DNA of 41,891 bases from Bog-473 sp036491435 (GCA_036491435.1 DASXBZ010000119.1:1-41891), one strand, 5' to 3'; shown: positions 7,838 to 16,132, counted from the first letter of the stretch. The notes: generated by a model not told the origin, from the letters alone. A program made the numbers and translations.

Positions 7838-8980
7838 TCAGAGGTCGGCCGCCTTGACCACCTCGGTGCTCGGGTGGGGCGGGCCGTCCGCCAGGATCCA
7901 GCGCACGATCATGTAGCCCTCGAGCCGCCCGCCGGTGTCGAGCCAGTTCTCCACGTTCGGGCCGGGATCCCTCGGTGCGATGACGAGGCGCCACGACCCG
8001 TCGTCCGAGCGCTTGGCCCTCTTGTTGTTCAAGTTCGTTGTGGTGTAGCGGTAGTCGAAACTCTCCATCCACGGCGACGTCAACGTGAGTCCCCAGTAGA
8101 GGAATGGCTTGTCCGGCTCGTGCACCGTGATCACGAGCGCCTCGTCCTCGGTGAGCTCGAACCGACCGCCGTGGTACGTCATCTCCGCGTTGGTGTGTGT
8201 ACGCACCTCGTCCTCTTGCGCCGCGATGTGCGCCGACCCAGCCTGCCCACCGAAGGAATTGAGGTTTGGGGCAGCGTCGCGCCACATCTGCAGGGCCGTG
8301 TTGCCCACAAAGGTGAGGAACATGGACGCGAACTCGAGTTTCGGTGCGAGCTCGTCCACCGAGAGCAGTGGAGGCGGCACCACTTCACCCGGTTCAGGCA
8401 CCAGCTCCATCCGCAGATCGGCGAGCTTCTCACTACGTTTGTCGAAATGGGTTGCCCTGAAAGCCAGCTGCGCCGTGCCCGGCTCGAGGATCACGGAGTT
8501 GCGCGGCCGCGGATCGGGCATCTTGTCCGCCGGGGCGATGAAGATGTCGACCTCACCGTTGGGACCGAGCTCGAATTCGTCGATGTTGGTCTGCGTCTGC
8601 GTGCCCGTCCGTCCCCCGACCTGGCCCTGCCCGAAGGCGGTCCCGAATGTCATCCCCACGTAAGCGGACTCGCCGCGTAACCCGATCATGCGATAGCTGC
8701 GAGTGTCGTCGAGCACGCAGAAGAGGTAGTTGGTGTCGGGGTTGTCGACCAGCAGCTTCTTGTACTCGTCCTGCAGGGTGAAGATCTGAGGATGGAGCGG
8801 ATCTGAGCCCTCGACGATCCAATCCAGCGCGAGGCGCGACAGCCGGGTCACCCAGCGGTACCCCTCGGCCAGGTCCACCTCGCTCTCAGGTACCCCGGTG
8901 GCCTGGCGCACGACGTCGAGGGCGGCCGTCTGCGCTTGGAGCCAGGCGTCGAACGCTGCGTTGAGGCGGTCATCTTGCAT
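7838..8980 (-). CDS. DUF1214 domain-containing protein
   Basis: A 380-residue protein of unknown function. The C-terminal half has the DUF1214-type strand pattern: GRFELTEDEALVITVHEP, then FLYWGLTLTSPWMESFDYR, WRLVIAPRDPGPNVENWLDT and GYMIVRWILAD at the end. The N-terminal half is mostly helical. I see no signal peptide or membrane helix, unlike many DUF1214/DUF1254 proteins, which are exported. The ATG at 8978-8980 is preferred over upstream frames because the preceding residues are Arg/Ser-rich and a TAGCGT box lies 8 bases before it. It is divergent from the acyl-CoA dehydrogenase at 9048, so the two may be coregulated. Relatives often lie beside fatty-acid or steroid catabolism genes. Confidence 0.8.
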   Translation of the reverse strand: MQDDRLNAAFDAWLQAQTAALDVVRQATGVPESEVDLAEGYRWVTRLSRLALDWIVEGSDPLHPQIFTLQDEYKKLLVDNPDTNYLFCVLDDTRSYRMIGLRGESAYVGMTFGTAFGQGQVGGRTGTQTQTNIDEFELGPNGEVDIFIAPADKMPDPRPRNSVILEPGTAQLAFRATHFDKRSEKLADLRMELVPEPGEVVPPPLLSVDELAPKLEFASMFLTFVGNTALQMWRDAAPNLNSFGGQAGSAHIAAQEDEVRTHTNAEMTYHGGRFELTEDEALVITVHEPDKPFLYWGLTLTSPWMESFDYRYTTTNLNNKRAKRSDDGSWRLVIAPRDPGPNVENWLDTGGRLEGYMIVRWILADGPPHPSTEVVKAADL

Positions 8981-8988
8981 GGAGCGGC

Positions 8989-8994
8989 ACGCTA
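8989..8994 (-). promoter_or_regulatory. Candidate -10 box (TAGCGT) of the DUF1214 gene
   Basis: On the minus strand TAGCGT fits TANNNT and lies 8 bases before the ATG at 8980, so the transcript would be leaderless or nearly so. No Shine-Dalgarno sequence is visible. Confidence 0.45.
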
Positions 8995-9035
8995 CCGGCG
9001 TTGAGACCGAGTCGCCCTGTTCCCGACGCGCCCGG

Positions 9036-9041
9036 TAGTTT
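9036..9041 (+). promoter_or_regulatory. -10 box (TAGTTT) for leaderless acyl-CoA dehydrogenase mRNA
   Basis: TAGTTT followed by a 6-base spacer and the GTG at 9048. The surrounding GGTAGTTTCGGG is shared exactly with the promoter at 14578. No ribosome site precedes the GTG. Confidence 0.65.
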
Positions 9042-9047
9042 CGGGTC

Positions 9048-10394
9048 GTGACCGACACCGCAACCGAGACGACCAGCACCGACGAGCTGCTCAGCGAGCT
9101 CCGGTCCTGGCTGGAGAACAACTGGGACCCCGACCTCACGGTGGCGCAATGGTGGGAGCGCATGGGTCTAGCCGGGTGGTCGGCCCCCGGCCTGCCGACC
9201 AACGCCTACGGCAAGGCCATGGCCCGCTCGGACACTGTCCTCGTCCAGCAGGAGGTCGCCAAGTTCGGGGCCATGGGCGCCCCGGCGGGCCTGGGTCTTC
9301 TGCTCGCCGCGCCCACGATCGCCACGCACGGCACTCAGGAGCAGATCGATCTCTATGTCAGCGAGATCGTCACCGGGCAGAAGGCGTGGTGCCAGCTCTT
9401 CAGCGAGCCCCAGGCCGGATCGGACCTGGCCGGCCTCCAGACCAGGGCCATCAAGGACGGCGACGAGTGGATCGTCACCGGGCAGAAGGTGTGGACCTCG
9501 GGCGGCCAGTACGCCGACCTCGGCATGCTCCTCGCCCGGACCGACCCCGAGGTGCCCAAGCACCAAGGGATCTCCTACTTCGCCTTCGAGATGCTCCAGG
9601 ACGGGGTCGACGTCAGGCCCCTCAAGGAGATGACGGGGCATGCCCTCTTCAACGAGGTCTTCATCACCGATGCCCGGGTGGCGGACTCCGCGCTCATCGG
9701 CGGGCTGAACAACGGGTGGGCGGCCGCCAACACGACGTTGGCCAACGAGCGGGCCGGCCTCGGTTCGGGCGGCGGCAACGCGGCCGGTGGAGGCATGGCA
9801 CAGCCGGGCACGGTCATGGGCATGCTCGACAAGCGTGTCGGCGACCTGGTCGGGCCGAAGCCTTCGGGCCAAGGCAAGCAGAAGTCGCAGGCGCCCGGCG
9901 GTGCGCTCGGTGCCATGCGGGGCGGCGCCTCGATGCTCATCGGGCTCGCCCAGTCCCACGGGGTCAACACCGACGCCGGGATCCGCCAGGACCTGTCCCG
10001 CCTCCACACGCTCGCCGAGATCGGGCGTTTCAACGGCCTGCGCGTCAAGGCCGTGAAGGAGAAGGGCGGTGACATTCCGGGCATGCCCAACATCTCGAAG
10101 CTCTCGATGAGCAACATCGTCCGGCTGACGCGCGACCTCGGGCTCCGCATTCTCGGGCCGTCAGGCATGCTCCACGCGTACGACGCCGACAGCAAGGCCT
10201 CCCTGCAACAGGCGACGGGGAATCCTTTCGCCGGCGGCGTCACCGAGATGGCGCTGTTCGCCCAGGCACCCCCCATCTACGGCGGCACGGACCAGGTGCA
10301 GCGCAACATCATCGGCGAACGGGTGCTCGGCCTCCCCAAGGAGCCCGGCAACGAGCGAACCACGCCGTTCTCGCAGCTGCCAAAGAACGCCTAG
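9048..10394 (+). CDS. Acyl-CoA dehydrogenase (FadE-like)
   Basis: FAD-dependent alpha,beta-dehydrogenation of an acyl-CoA, passing electrons to ETF. The 448 residues show the family blocks in order: helical N-domain, WCQLFSEPQAGSDLAG, the middle beta domain with DEWIVTGQKVWTSGG, then the C-terminal helical domain ending PPIYGGTDQVQRNIIGERVL. At the position where medium-chain enzymes carry the catalytic Glu (YEGT) this one has Gly (G412). Its base must therefore lie elsewhere, perhaps in an NERAG-type helix as in isovaleryl-CoA or long-chain enzymes, or it needs a partner subunit. A Gly/Gln-rich insert at about 243-290 is unusual. It heads the CoA-ester gene run; the substrate is unknown. Confidence 0.9.
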   Translation: MTDTATETTSTDELLSELRSWLENNWDPDLTVAQWWERMGLAGWSAPGLPTNAYGKAMARSDTVLVQQEVAKFGAMGAPAGLGLLLAAPTIATHGTQEQIDLYVSEIVTGQKAWCQLFSEPQAGSDLAGLQTRAIKDGDEWIVTGQKVWTSGGQYADLGMLLARTDPEVPKHQGISYFAFEMLQDGVDVRPLKEMTGHALFNEVFITDARVADSALIGGLNNGWAAANTTLANERAGLGSGGGNAAGGGMAQPGTVMGMLDKRVGDLVGPKPSGQGKQKSQAPGGALGAMRGGASMLIGLAQSHGVNTDAGIRQDLSRLHTLAEIGRFNGLRVKAVKEKGGDIPGMPNISKLSMSNIVRLTRDLGLRILGPSGMLHAYDADSKASLQQATGNPFAGGVTEMALFAQAPPIYGGTDQVQRNIIGERVLGLPKEPGNERTTPFSQLPKNA

Positions 10395-10440
10395 CCCTCA
10401 CTGCGACAGGGATGGGGCCGGGGCCGGGGGGCTGTCAGGG

Positions 10441-11613
10441 ATGAGCGCGATGGACCGCAGCCTGCGGGGCGCCGCCGCGATCGTAGGCGTCACCGACGAT
10501 GTCTCCCCCACCGGCGAGCTCGATCGCTTCGGCCGTGACCTCGAGGTCGCCATGGTGTTCGACGCGCTGGAGGACGCCGGGCTGACGCTGGCCGACGTCG
10601 ACGGCGTCTGCCACCCCGAGTCGGCCGTGGCGTTCGCCGAGTACCTCGGCGTGCACCCCACCTTCGTGGAGTCCACGATGACGGGCGGCTCCAGCTACGA
10701 GGTCCACGTCGAGCACGCCGCCGCGGCCATCGCAGCCGGCATCTGCGACGTGGTGGTCAGTGTCTACGCCGCCACGCCACGGAGCGACCGGACACAGGGC
10801 CGGCGGCGGGAATGGCGGCGTCCCGGCGGCCCCAATCCGATGGCGGAATGGGACATGCCCTACGGACTGCGCACGCCGATGGGGCCCTACGCGCTGGCCG
10901 CGGCACGGCACATGCACGAGTTCGGCACCACGTCCGAGCAGCTCGCCCAGATCGCGGTCAGCACGCGGCAGTGGGCGGCGTTGAACCCGCGGGCGCGCTA
11001 CCGCGATCCGATCGACATCGACGACGTGCTCGCCTCGCCGTTGCAGGTGAGCCCGCTGCACATCCTCGACTGCTGCCTCGTCACCGACGGCGCGGGTGCC
11101 TTCGTGATGACCAGCGCCGAGCGGGCGCGCACCCTGGCCAAGCCGCCGGTGTACGTGCTCGGCGCGGCAACCTGCACCGACCACATGGTCATCGGCCAGA
11201 TGCCCGACCTCACCACGACGCCCGGCGCCGTGTCGGGGCCGCGCGCCTTCGAGATGGCGGGTCTCGAACCGGCGGACGTCGACGTCCTCATGGGATACGA
11301 CAGCTTCACGATCACTGCGCTGTTGCACCTCGAGGACCTCGGTTTCTGCAAGAAGGGTGAGGGCGGCCCGTTCGTCGCCGACGGCCACCTCGGTCCGGGT
11401 GGCTCGCTGCCCATGAACACCAACGGGGGCGGGCTCTCCTTCACCCACCCCGGCATGTACGGGATGTTCCTCCTCACCGAGGCGACCCGACAGCTTCGGG
11501 GCGAGTGCGGCGAACGCCAGGTCGCCGGCGCCGACGTGGCGGTGGCGCACGGCTCGGGGATGTTCCTCTCGGTCATGTCCACGGCGGTGCTCGGCACGGA
11601 GGCGACGCTGTGA
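10441..11613 (+). CDS. Thiolase-fold protein lacking the catalytic cysteine (lipid-transfer/Ltp2-like)
   Basis: A thiolase-superfamily protein of 390 residues. Where thiolases carry the nucleophilic Cys of the CAS motif it has TGGSSYEVHVEHAAAAI (S84-S85), and the NEAFA position reads GYDSFTI (Y286). The substrate-loop region NTNGGGLSFTHPGMYG (H336) is retained. This pattern matches the Cys-less thiolase relatives, such as the steroid side-chain aldolase Ltp2, which works with a DUF35 partner through tyrosines rather than Cys. A DUF35 gene follows with a GTGA overlap. I infer a C-C bond-cleaving role on a CoA ester. The start is the ATG at 10441, with another ATG at 10450 as an alternative; AGGG precedes the second one. 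Confidence 0.82.
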   Translation: MSAMDRSLRGAAAIVGVTDDVSPTGELDRFGRDLEVAMVFDALEDAGLTLADVDGVCHPESAVAFAEYLGVHPTFVESTMTGGSSYEVHVEHAAAAIAAGICDVVVSVYAATPRSDRTQGRRREWRRPGGPNPMAEWDMPYGLRTPMGPYALAAARHMHEFGTTSEQLAQIAVSTRQWAALNPRARYRDPIDIDDVLASPLQVSPLHILDCCLVTDGAGAFVMTSAERARTLAKPPVYVLGAATCTDHMVIGQMPDLTTTPGAVSGPRAFEMAGLEPADVDVLMGYDSFTITALLHLEDLGFCKKGEGGPFVADGHLGPGGSLPMNTNGGGLSFTHPGMYGMFLLTEATRQLRGECGERQVAGADVAVAHGSGMFLSVMSTAVLGTEATL

Positions 11614-12062
11614 GCCCCGGACCGGCCGCGGGCAGCACACCGAGCCGGTTCGAACCACCGGTCGGCGTGGAGGGTGCCGCGTTCTGGGAGGCAACCCGCG
11701 AGCGCCGGTTGCTCGTCCAGTGGTGCACGTCGTGCGACCGGGGCGTTTTCTATCCCCGGGTGTTCTGCCCGCACTGCGGAGGCGGGAGCGAGGCGCTCGA
11801 ATGGCGCACTGCGAGCGGACGGGCCACCGTCTACGCCGCTGTCGTGGAGCACAAGCCCGAGGCCGCCGGCGCCAATTTCTCGGACGGTGCGCCGTACTGT
11901 GTGGCACTGGTCGACCTGGAGGAGGGCGTGCGCATGCTGACCAACGTCGTGGGCTGTCCGCCCGACAGCGTTCGCAGCGGCATGCCCGTCACCGTCACCT
12001 GGGAACCCCTGAGCGACGGCCGCCAGCTTCCGCTGTTCGAACCGGGACCGGGAACGTCGTGA
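11610..12062 (+). CDS. DUF35 Zn-ribbon/OB-fold protein, partner of the thiolase-fold protein
   Basis: A 150-residue protein with an N-terminal helix (FWEATRERRLLVQWC), a rubredoxin-like zinc ribbon (CTSC at about 37-40 and CPHC at about 53-56) and an OB-fold C-terminal part (YAAVVEHKP, PYCVALVDLEEGVRMLTNVV). DUF35 proteins bind the acyl-CoA arm and complete the active site of thiolase-like partners, as ChsH2 does with Ltp2. The GTG at 11610 overlaps the stop of the thiolase-fold gene as GTGA, so the two should be made in equal amounts. A longer upstream frame is Arg/Gly-rich and overlaps the neighbour, so I rejected it. Confidence 0.87.
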   Translation: MSPGPAAGSTPSRFEPPVGVEGAAFWEATRERRLLVQWCTSCDRGVFYPRVFCPHCGGGSEALEWRTASGRATVYAAVVEHKPEAAGANFSDGAPYCVALVDLEEGVRMLTNVVGCPPDSVRSGMPVTVTWEPLSDGRQLPLFEPGPGTS

Positions 12063-12069
12063 GACGGCC

Positions 12070-13641
12070 ATGAGCCTGCCCGAGGACAAGCGCGCCGCCG
12101 CCGCCCAGGGCATGCTGCACGCCTGGTGGGCGGCACGCATCCCGGACCGGCTCGCCGTCGTCTCCCCGCACGGCGACCGCACCTACGAGGACCTGAACCA
12201 CGAGATCAACCGCGTCGGCCGCGCGCTGCGGGCCCGCGGGCTCGAAGCGGGCGATGCCATCGCCTTGATGTGCACGAACGGGCCCGAGTTCCTCGAGGTC
12301 CTCTACGCGGCGCAGCGCATCGGCCTGCGCCTCACGCCGATCAACTGGCACCTGACGGGCGAGGAGGCGTCGTACATCGTCGAGAACTGCGGCGCCAAGG
12401 CGTTCGTGTGCTCAGGCGAGCTGGGTGAGCCAGTCGTGGGCGCCGCGGAGGGCGGAGGCGCCGGGATGGTGAAGATCTGCACCGGCGGGTATCTGCCCGA
12501 CTTCGAGATGTACAACTCGGTGGTGGCCGAGGAGGACGCATCGAACATCGACGATCCGGTGATGGGCACGCAGATGCTTTACACGTCGGGCACGACCGGC
12601 CGGCCCAAGGGCGTGCACCGCGCCACCGCCGCCACGAGCGCGCTGGCCATGGTCAACTTCAGCGGCTACGACGAGGACTGGGCGGCGAGCACCGACGCCC
12701 ACCTGGTGACCGGGCCGCTGTACCACGCCGCACCGCTGGCCTTCTCGGTGGCGGTCCCCTACCTCTACGGCGTGCCCCTGGTCGTGATGGACCATTGGGA
12801 CGAGATCGAGGCGCTCCGTCTGATCGAGTCGGAGGGGATCACCCACACGCACATGGTGCCAACCATGTTCCACCGCCTCGTGGCGCTGCCCGAGGAGACG
12901 CGGCGGCGCTACGACACGTCGTCGCTGCGCTTCGTCATCCATGGCGCGGCGCCGTGCCCGGTGCCGGTCAAGCGTCGCCTCATCGAATGGCTCGGCCCGG
13001 TCGTGACCGAGTACTACGCCGCCACCGAGGGCCTCGGGACGTGGGTGGACTCGAAGACCTGGCTGGAGCACCCCGGAACGGTGGGTCGGCCGATGGTGCC
13101 GGGGCTGGTGAAGGTGGCCGACGAAGCGGGCAAGGAAATGCCCGCCGGTGAGATCGGGCTGGTCTTCCTCCAGGCGCCGACGGCGACAAGGTTCGACTAC
13201 TACGGCGACGCCCAGAAGACAGCCGACGCGTTCCGGGGCGACTACTTCACGCTGGGCGACATGGGGTACATGGACGAGGACGGGTTCCTGTTCCTTACCG
13301 ACCGCACGGCGAACCTCATCATCTCGGGCGGGGTGAACATCTACCCGGCCGAGGTCGACGCTGTCCTGCTCGAACACCCGGCTGTCGGCGATGTCGCCAC
13401 GATCGGCGTGCCCGACGAGGAATGGGGGGAGGCGGTGAAGGCGGTGGTGCAACCGGTTCCGGGCGTCGAGGGCACCGACGAGCTTGGGAACGAGCTGATG
13501 GAGTTCTGCCGCACCCACCTCGCCCACTTCAAGTGCCCCCGCAGCGTCGATTTCGTCGCCGAGCTACCGCGAGAGGATACTGGGAAGATCTTCAAAAGAA
13601 AGCTGCGCGAGCAGTACCGGGCCGCTGCGGCCGGTGGCTGA
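12070..13641 (+). CDS. Acyl-CoA synthetase (AMP-binding, ANL superfamily)
   Basis: ATP-dependent activation of a carboxylic acid to its CoA thioester through an acyl-adenylate. The 523 residues include LYTSGTTGRPKGV (P-loop-like A3), the HGAAPCP turn, YYAATEG (A5), the hinge LGDMGYMDEDGFLFLTDR (A7/A8), ISGGVNIYPAEVD, and the C-terminal catalytic lysine in EDTGKIFKRKL. All catalytic motifs seem intact and the length is normal. It starts 8 bases after the DUF35 gene, in the same operon. It is the likely entry enzyme of the pathway served by the dehydrogenase, SDR and thiolase-fold proteins. Members act on fatty, aromatic or steroid-derived acids; I cannot choose between these. Confidence 0.92.
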   Translation: MSLPEDKRAAAAQGMLHAWWAARIPDRLAVVSPHGDRTYEDLNHEINRVGRALRARGLEAGDAIALMCTNGPEFLEVLYAAQRIGLRLTPINWHLTGEEASYIVENCGAKAFVCSGELGEPVVGAAEGGGAGMVKICTGGYLPDFEMYNSVVAEEDASNIDDPVMGTQMLYTSGTTGRPKGVHRATAATSALAMVNFSGYDEDWAASTDAHLVTGPLYHAAPLAFSVAVPYLYGVPLVVMDHWDEIEALRLIESEGITHTHMVPTMFHRLVALPEETRRRYDTSSLRFVIHGAAPCPVPVKRRLIEWLGPVVTEYYAATEGLGTWVDSKTWLEHPGTVGRPMVPGLVKVADEAGKEMPAGEIGLVFLQAPTATRFDYYGDAQKTADAFRGDYFTLGDMGYMDEDGFLFLTDRTANLIISGGVNIYPAEVDAVLLEHPAVGDVATIGVPDEEWGEAVKAVVQPVPGVEGTDELGNELMEFCRTHLAHFKCPRSVDFVAELPREDTGKIFKRKLREQYRAAAAGG

Positions 13642-13665
13642 CAAACACCAAAGGAGCTGAACAAC

Positions 13666-14580
13666 GTGGGTATCTGTGACGGTCGGGTCGTCGTGATCAC
13701 CGGAGCGGGCCGGGGCATCGGCCGTGAGCACGCCCTGCTCTTCGCCCGGGAGGGCGCCAAGGTCGTGATCAACGACCTCGGCGGAGAGATGGACGGGACC
13801 GGGTCCTCGACCGGGCCGGCGGGAGAGGTGGTCGACGAGATCCGCGCCATGGGCGGCGAGGCCGTCGCCAACGGCGATGACGTCTCGGACTACGAGGGAG
13901 CGGGTCGCCTCATCCAGACCGCGATCGACACCTTCGGGACGATCGACGTGCTGGTGAACAACGCCGGCATCCTGCGCGACCGCATGCTGGTCAACATGAC
14001 GATCGACGAGTGGGACGCCGTGATCAAGGTGCACCTGCGCGGCACGTTCGCGCCGACCCGCCACGCGGTCGAGTACTGGCGCAACCGCACCAAGGCGGGC
14101 GAGACGAACGACGCGCGCGTCATCAACACGACGTCGCCCTCGGGCATCTACGGCAATGTGGGCCAGACCAACTACGGCGCGGCCAAGGCTGGCATCGCGT
14201 CCTTCACCGTCATCGCCGCCATGGAGTTGGGGCGCTACGGCGTCACGGTCAACGCCATTGCGCCTGCCGCGCTCACCCGCATGACCGAGAACCTGGGCAT
14301 GGGCGACCAGTCGGCGGAGCGCAAGCCCGAGGAATTCGATCCGCTCGACCCCGCCAACATCTCGCCGATCGTCGTCTGGCTGGGCAGCAGTGAGTCCAAG
14401 GACATCACGGGCCGCGTCTTCAACGTGATGGGCGGCAACATCAGCGTGGCCGAAGGCTGGGTGGCCGGCCCGGGCCAGGACAAGAAGGACCGCTGGGAGC
14501 CCGAGGAGCTCGGCAAGGTTGTGCCCGATTTGGTCGCCAAGGCGGCGCCCAACGCCAACATGGGCGGACGGCGCGGGTAG
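13666..14580 (+). CDS. Short-chain dehydrogenase/reductase (multifunctional-enzyme-type hydroxyacyl-CoA dehydrogenase-like)
   Basis: NAD(P)-dependent oxidoreductase with a Rossmann fold. The 304 residues show GAGRGIG at 13-19, acidic D37 after the second strand (suggesting NAD), NNAG at 98-101, and a catalytic Ser in NTTSPSG (157/159) followed by Y170 and K174. The insert after VVINDLGG and the TRHAVEYWR helix resemble the 3-hydroxyacyl-CoA dehydrogenase part of peroxisomal-type multifunctional enzymes. Such an enzyme would oxidise the beta-hydroxyacyl-CoA in this pathway. The GTG at 13666 is preceded by AAGGAG, and it is 24 bases after the ligase. Its TAG stop also forms the first half of the next gene's -10 box. 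Confidence 0.88.
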   Translation: MGICDGRVVVITGAGRGIGREHALLFAREGAKVVINDLGGEMDGTGSSTGPAGEVVDEIRAMGGEAVANGDDVSDYEGAGRLIQTAIDTFGTIDVLVNNAGILRDRMLVNMTIDEWDAVIKVHLRGTFAPTRHAVEYWRNRTKAGETNDARVINTTSPSGIYGNVGQTNYGAAKAGIASFTVIAAMELGRYGVTVNAIAPAALTRMTENLGMGDQSAERKPEEFDPLDPANISPIVVWLGSSESKDITGRVFNVMGGNISVAEGWVAGPGQDKKDRWEPEELGKVVPDLVAKAAPNANMGGRRG

Positions 14581-14583
14581 TTT
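14578..14583 (+). promoter_or_regulatory. -10 box (TAGTTT) overlapping the SDR stop codon
   Basis: TAGTTT ends 7 bases before the ATG at 14591. Its TAG is the stop codon of the SDR gene. The context GGTAGTTTCGGG equals that at the acyl-CoA dehydrogenase promoter, so the di-iron gene can be transcribed on its own as a leaderless message. Confidence 0.65.
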
Positions 14584-14590
14584 CGGGCCC

Positions 14591-15715
14591 ATGGTCACCG
14601 AGGTGACGCCTCCGCTCCCGGCCCGGCAGGACGTGGAGGCCTCCGTCCAGGTCATCCACGACAACGCGGAGCGCCTGTTCCTCTGGGACTACGAGCGCGA
14701 CCGTGGGCAACTCGTCACGCTCTACAACAAGGCGATGGGCTCGCAGTGGAACAGCGTGCAAGACCTCGACTGGTCCATCGAGGTCGACCCCGAGCGTCTG
14801 GTGGCCGAGGGAGGGAGCCCGATCGTCGACGTGGCGCGGGTGGCGGGCACGCTGCCGGGGTCGCCGATGGCGAAGTGGACGGAGAAGGAGTACTCGCAAC
14901 TCGGTATCGAGTTCTTCAAGGCGAACCTGTCGCAGTTCATGCACGGCGAGCAGGGCGCCATGATGACGGCCGCCAAGATCGTCGAGACCGTCCCGTGGAT
15001 CGACGCCAAGTACTACGCGTCGACCCAGACGATGGACGAGGCGCGCCACACCGAGGTGTTCGCGAAGTACCTGCGGACGAAGCTCGGCGACGCGTACCCC
15101 ATGAGCCCGTTCCTCAAGGCGCAGATCTGGGGGCTCCTCGAGGATTCGCGCTGGGACATCGCGTATCTGGGGATGCAGATCGTGATCGAGTCCCTGGCGC
15201 TGGCCGCGTTCGGCGACATGCTCCGGCGCATCAACGAACCCTTGTTGAAGAAGCTCCTGCGCTACGTGATGTCCGACGAGGCGCGCCACGTCGCCTTCGG
15301 TGTCCTGACGCTCTCGGAGTACTACGGCGACCTCAGCGAGGCCGAGCTGTTGGAACGACAGGAGTTCCTCGTCGACGCAACGTTGAATCAGCGGGCGCGG
15401 GCGACGACGCCCGAGGTGTGGGAGCGACTGGGCACCACCGGCGAGAAGGTGTTCCCGTTCCTGATGGACGCAGCACAGCAGATGAAGACGAACCTGATGG
15501 GCGGCTTCGCCCGGGGCTTCTTCGCCAAGCTCGTCCCCAACGTCCGCAAGCTCGGCCTGCTCGACGCCAACAACGGCTGGCTGCGCCAGCGCTGGGGCGA
15601 GGCCGGCCTGCTCGAGTTCGAGTACGCCGACGACACTGGCTCGGACTACGAGGCCTACGACGAGGTGGCCAAGGACCGGGCCGCGTTGGAATCGGAGGCG
15701 GAGGCGGTCGGGTAG
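14591..15715 (+). CDS. Ferritin-like di-iron protein (ribonucleotide-reductase-like fold)
   Basis: A 374-residue four-helix-bundle carboxylate di-iron protein. All six expected metal ligands are visible: E120 (HGEQG), E150 and H153 (MDEARHTEVF), E200 (VIESLAL), and E230 and H233 (SDEARHVAFG). The two ExxH pairs plus two Glu match the R2/R2-like and fatty-acyl oxidase/desaturase groups. It is too long for a storage ferritin, so an O2-activating oxidase or hydroxylase is more likely. The ATG at 14591 is supported by the -10 box and makes a leaderless mRNA; an earlier frame start lies inside the SDR gene. It is downstream of CoA-ester genes and may oxygenate a related lipid substrate (inference). 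Confidence 0.85.
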   Translation: MVTEVTPPLPARQDVEASVQVIHDNAERLFLWDYERDRGQLVTLYNKAMGSQWNSVQDLDWSIEVDPERLVAEGGSPIVDVARVAGTLPGSPMAKWTEKEYSQLGIEFFKANLSQFMHGEQGAMMTAAKIVETVPWIDAKYYASTQTMDEARHTEVFAKYLRTKLGDAYPMSPFLKAQIWGLLEDSRWDIAYLGMQIVIESLALAAFGDMLRRINEPLLKKLLRYVMSDEARHVAFGVLTLSEYYGDLSEAELLERQEFLVDATLNQRARATTPEVWERLGTTGEKVFPFLMDAAQQMKTNLMGGFARGFFAKLVPNVRKLGLLDANNGWLRQRWGEAGLLEFEYADDTGSDYEAYDEVAKDRAALESEAEAVG

Positions 15716-15761
15716 GCGACAGCCGCCGGTTGTTCCGGGACCCCGGCGGGAATTTCTGTGG

Positions 15762-15800
15762 GAAACGCGCCCCCGGCCGTGGTTGGCCGGGGGCCGTTTC
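15762..15800. terminator. Strong hairpin terminator between convergent genes
   Basis: GAAACG plus GCCCCCGGCC (15762-15778, with C15768 bulged) pairs fully with GGCCGGGGGC plus CGTTTC (15785-15800) around a GTGGTT loop, giving 16 base pairs. It sits between the converging di-iron gene and the small secreted-protein gene, serving both. Confidence 0.75.
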
Positions 15801-15808
15801 GCGTGCCG

Positions 15809-16132
15809 CTAGTGCGAGCTCAGTCGACGACACGCGGTGTCATACTGCGACACCGCCGCCGTGCTCCCTGCATGTTGCGTCGAGCCCGGGCCGTTTCCTG
15901 CATACACGGTGCCCGCGTGCCCTGGCAGCGACTCGTTGAACGCCGAACCGGGAGCGTTCGCGGCATTCCCGGGCTCGACCGGGGCCGTGTTGCCGGGCCC
16001 GCAGTTGAAGCCAGCCGTCGTCCCGGGCTGACCAGTTGTCGGGTTTTGCATCGCACCAGCGATGCCAACGGGTACGAATGTGGCCACCGCCGTCACGGCA
16101 CACGCAGCGAGGCTGCACCTGAATCTGGACAT
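15809..16132 (-). CDS. Small secreted protein of unknown function
   Basis: A 107-residue protein with an N-terminal signal peptide (MSRFRCSLAACAVTAVATF, cleavage likely after GIAGA near 27). The mature part is Gly/Asn/Pro/Ala-rich: FNCGPGNTAPVEPGN, then PGSAFNESLPGHAGTVYAGN, and AAVSQYDTAC close to the end. Two cysteines in the mature part could form one disulfide. I recall similar PGSAFN/GHAG/YAG/AVSQYD-C patterns in small exported actinobacterial proteins, but know no function. The ATG at 16132 has AGGAG at the right distance, which rules out a longer, Arg-rich start. It stands alone, convergent with the di-iron gene and divergent from a VOC gene. Confidence 0.7.
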   Translation of the reverse strand: MSRFRCSLAACAVTAVATFVPVGIAGAMQNPTTGQPGTTAGFNCGPGNTAPVEPGNAANAPGSAFNESLPGHAGTVYAGNGPGSTQHAGSTAAVSQYDTACRRLSSH

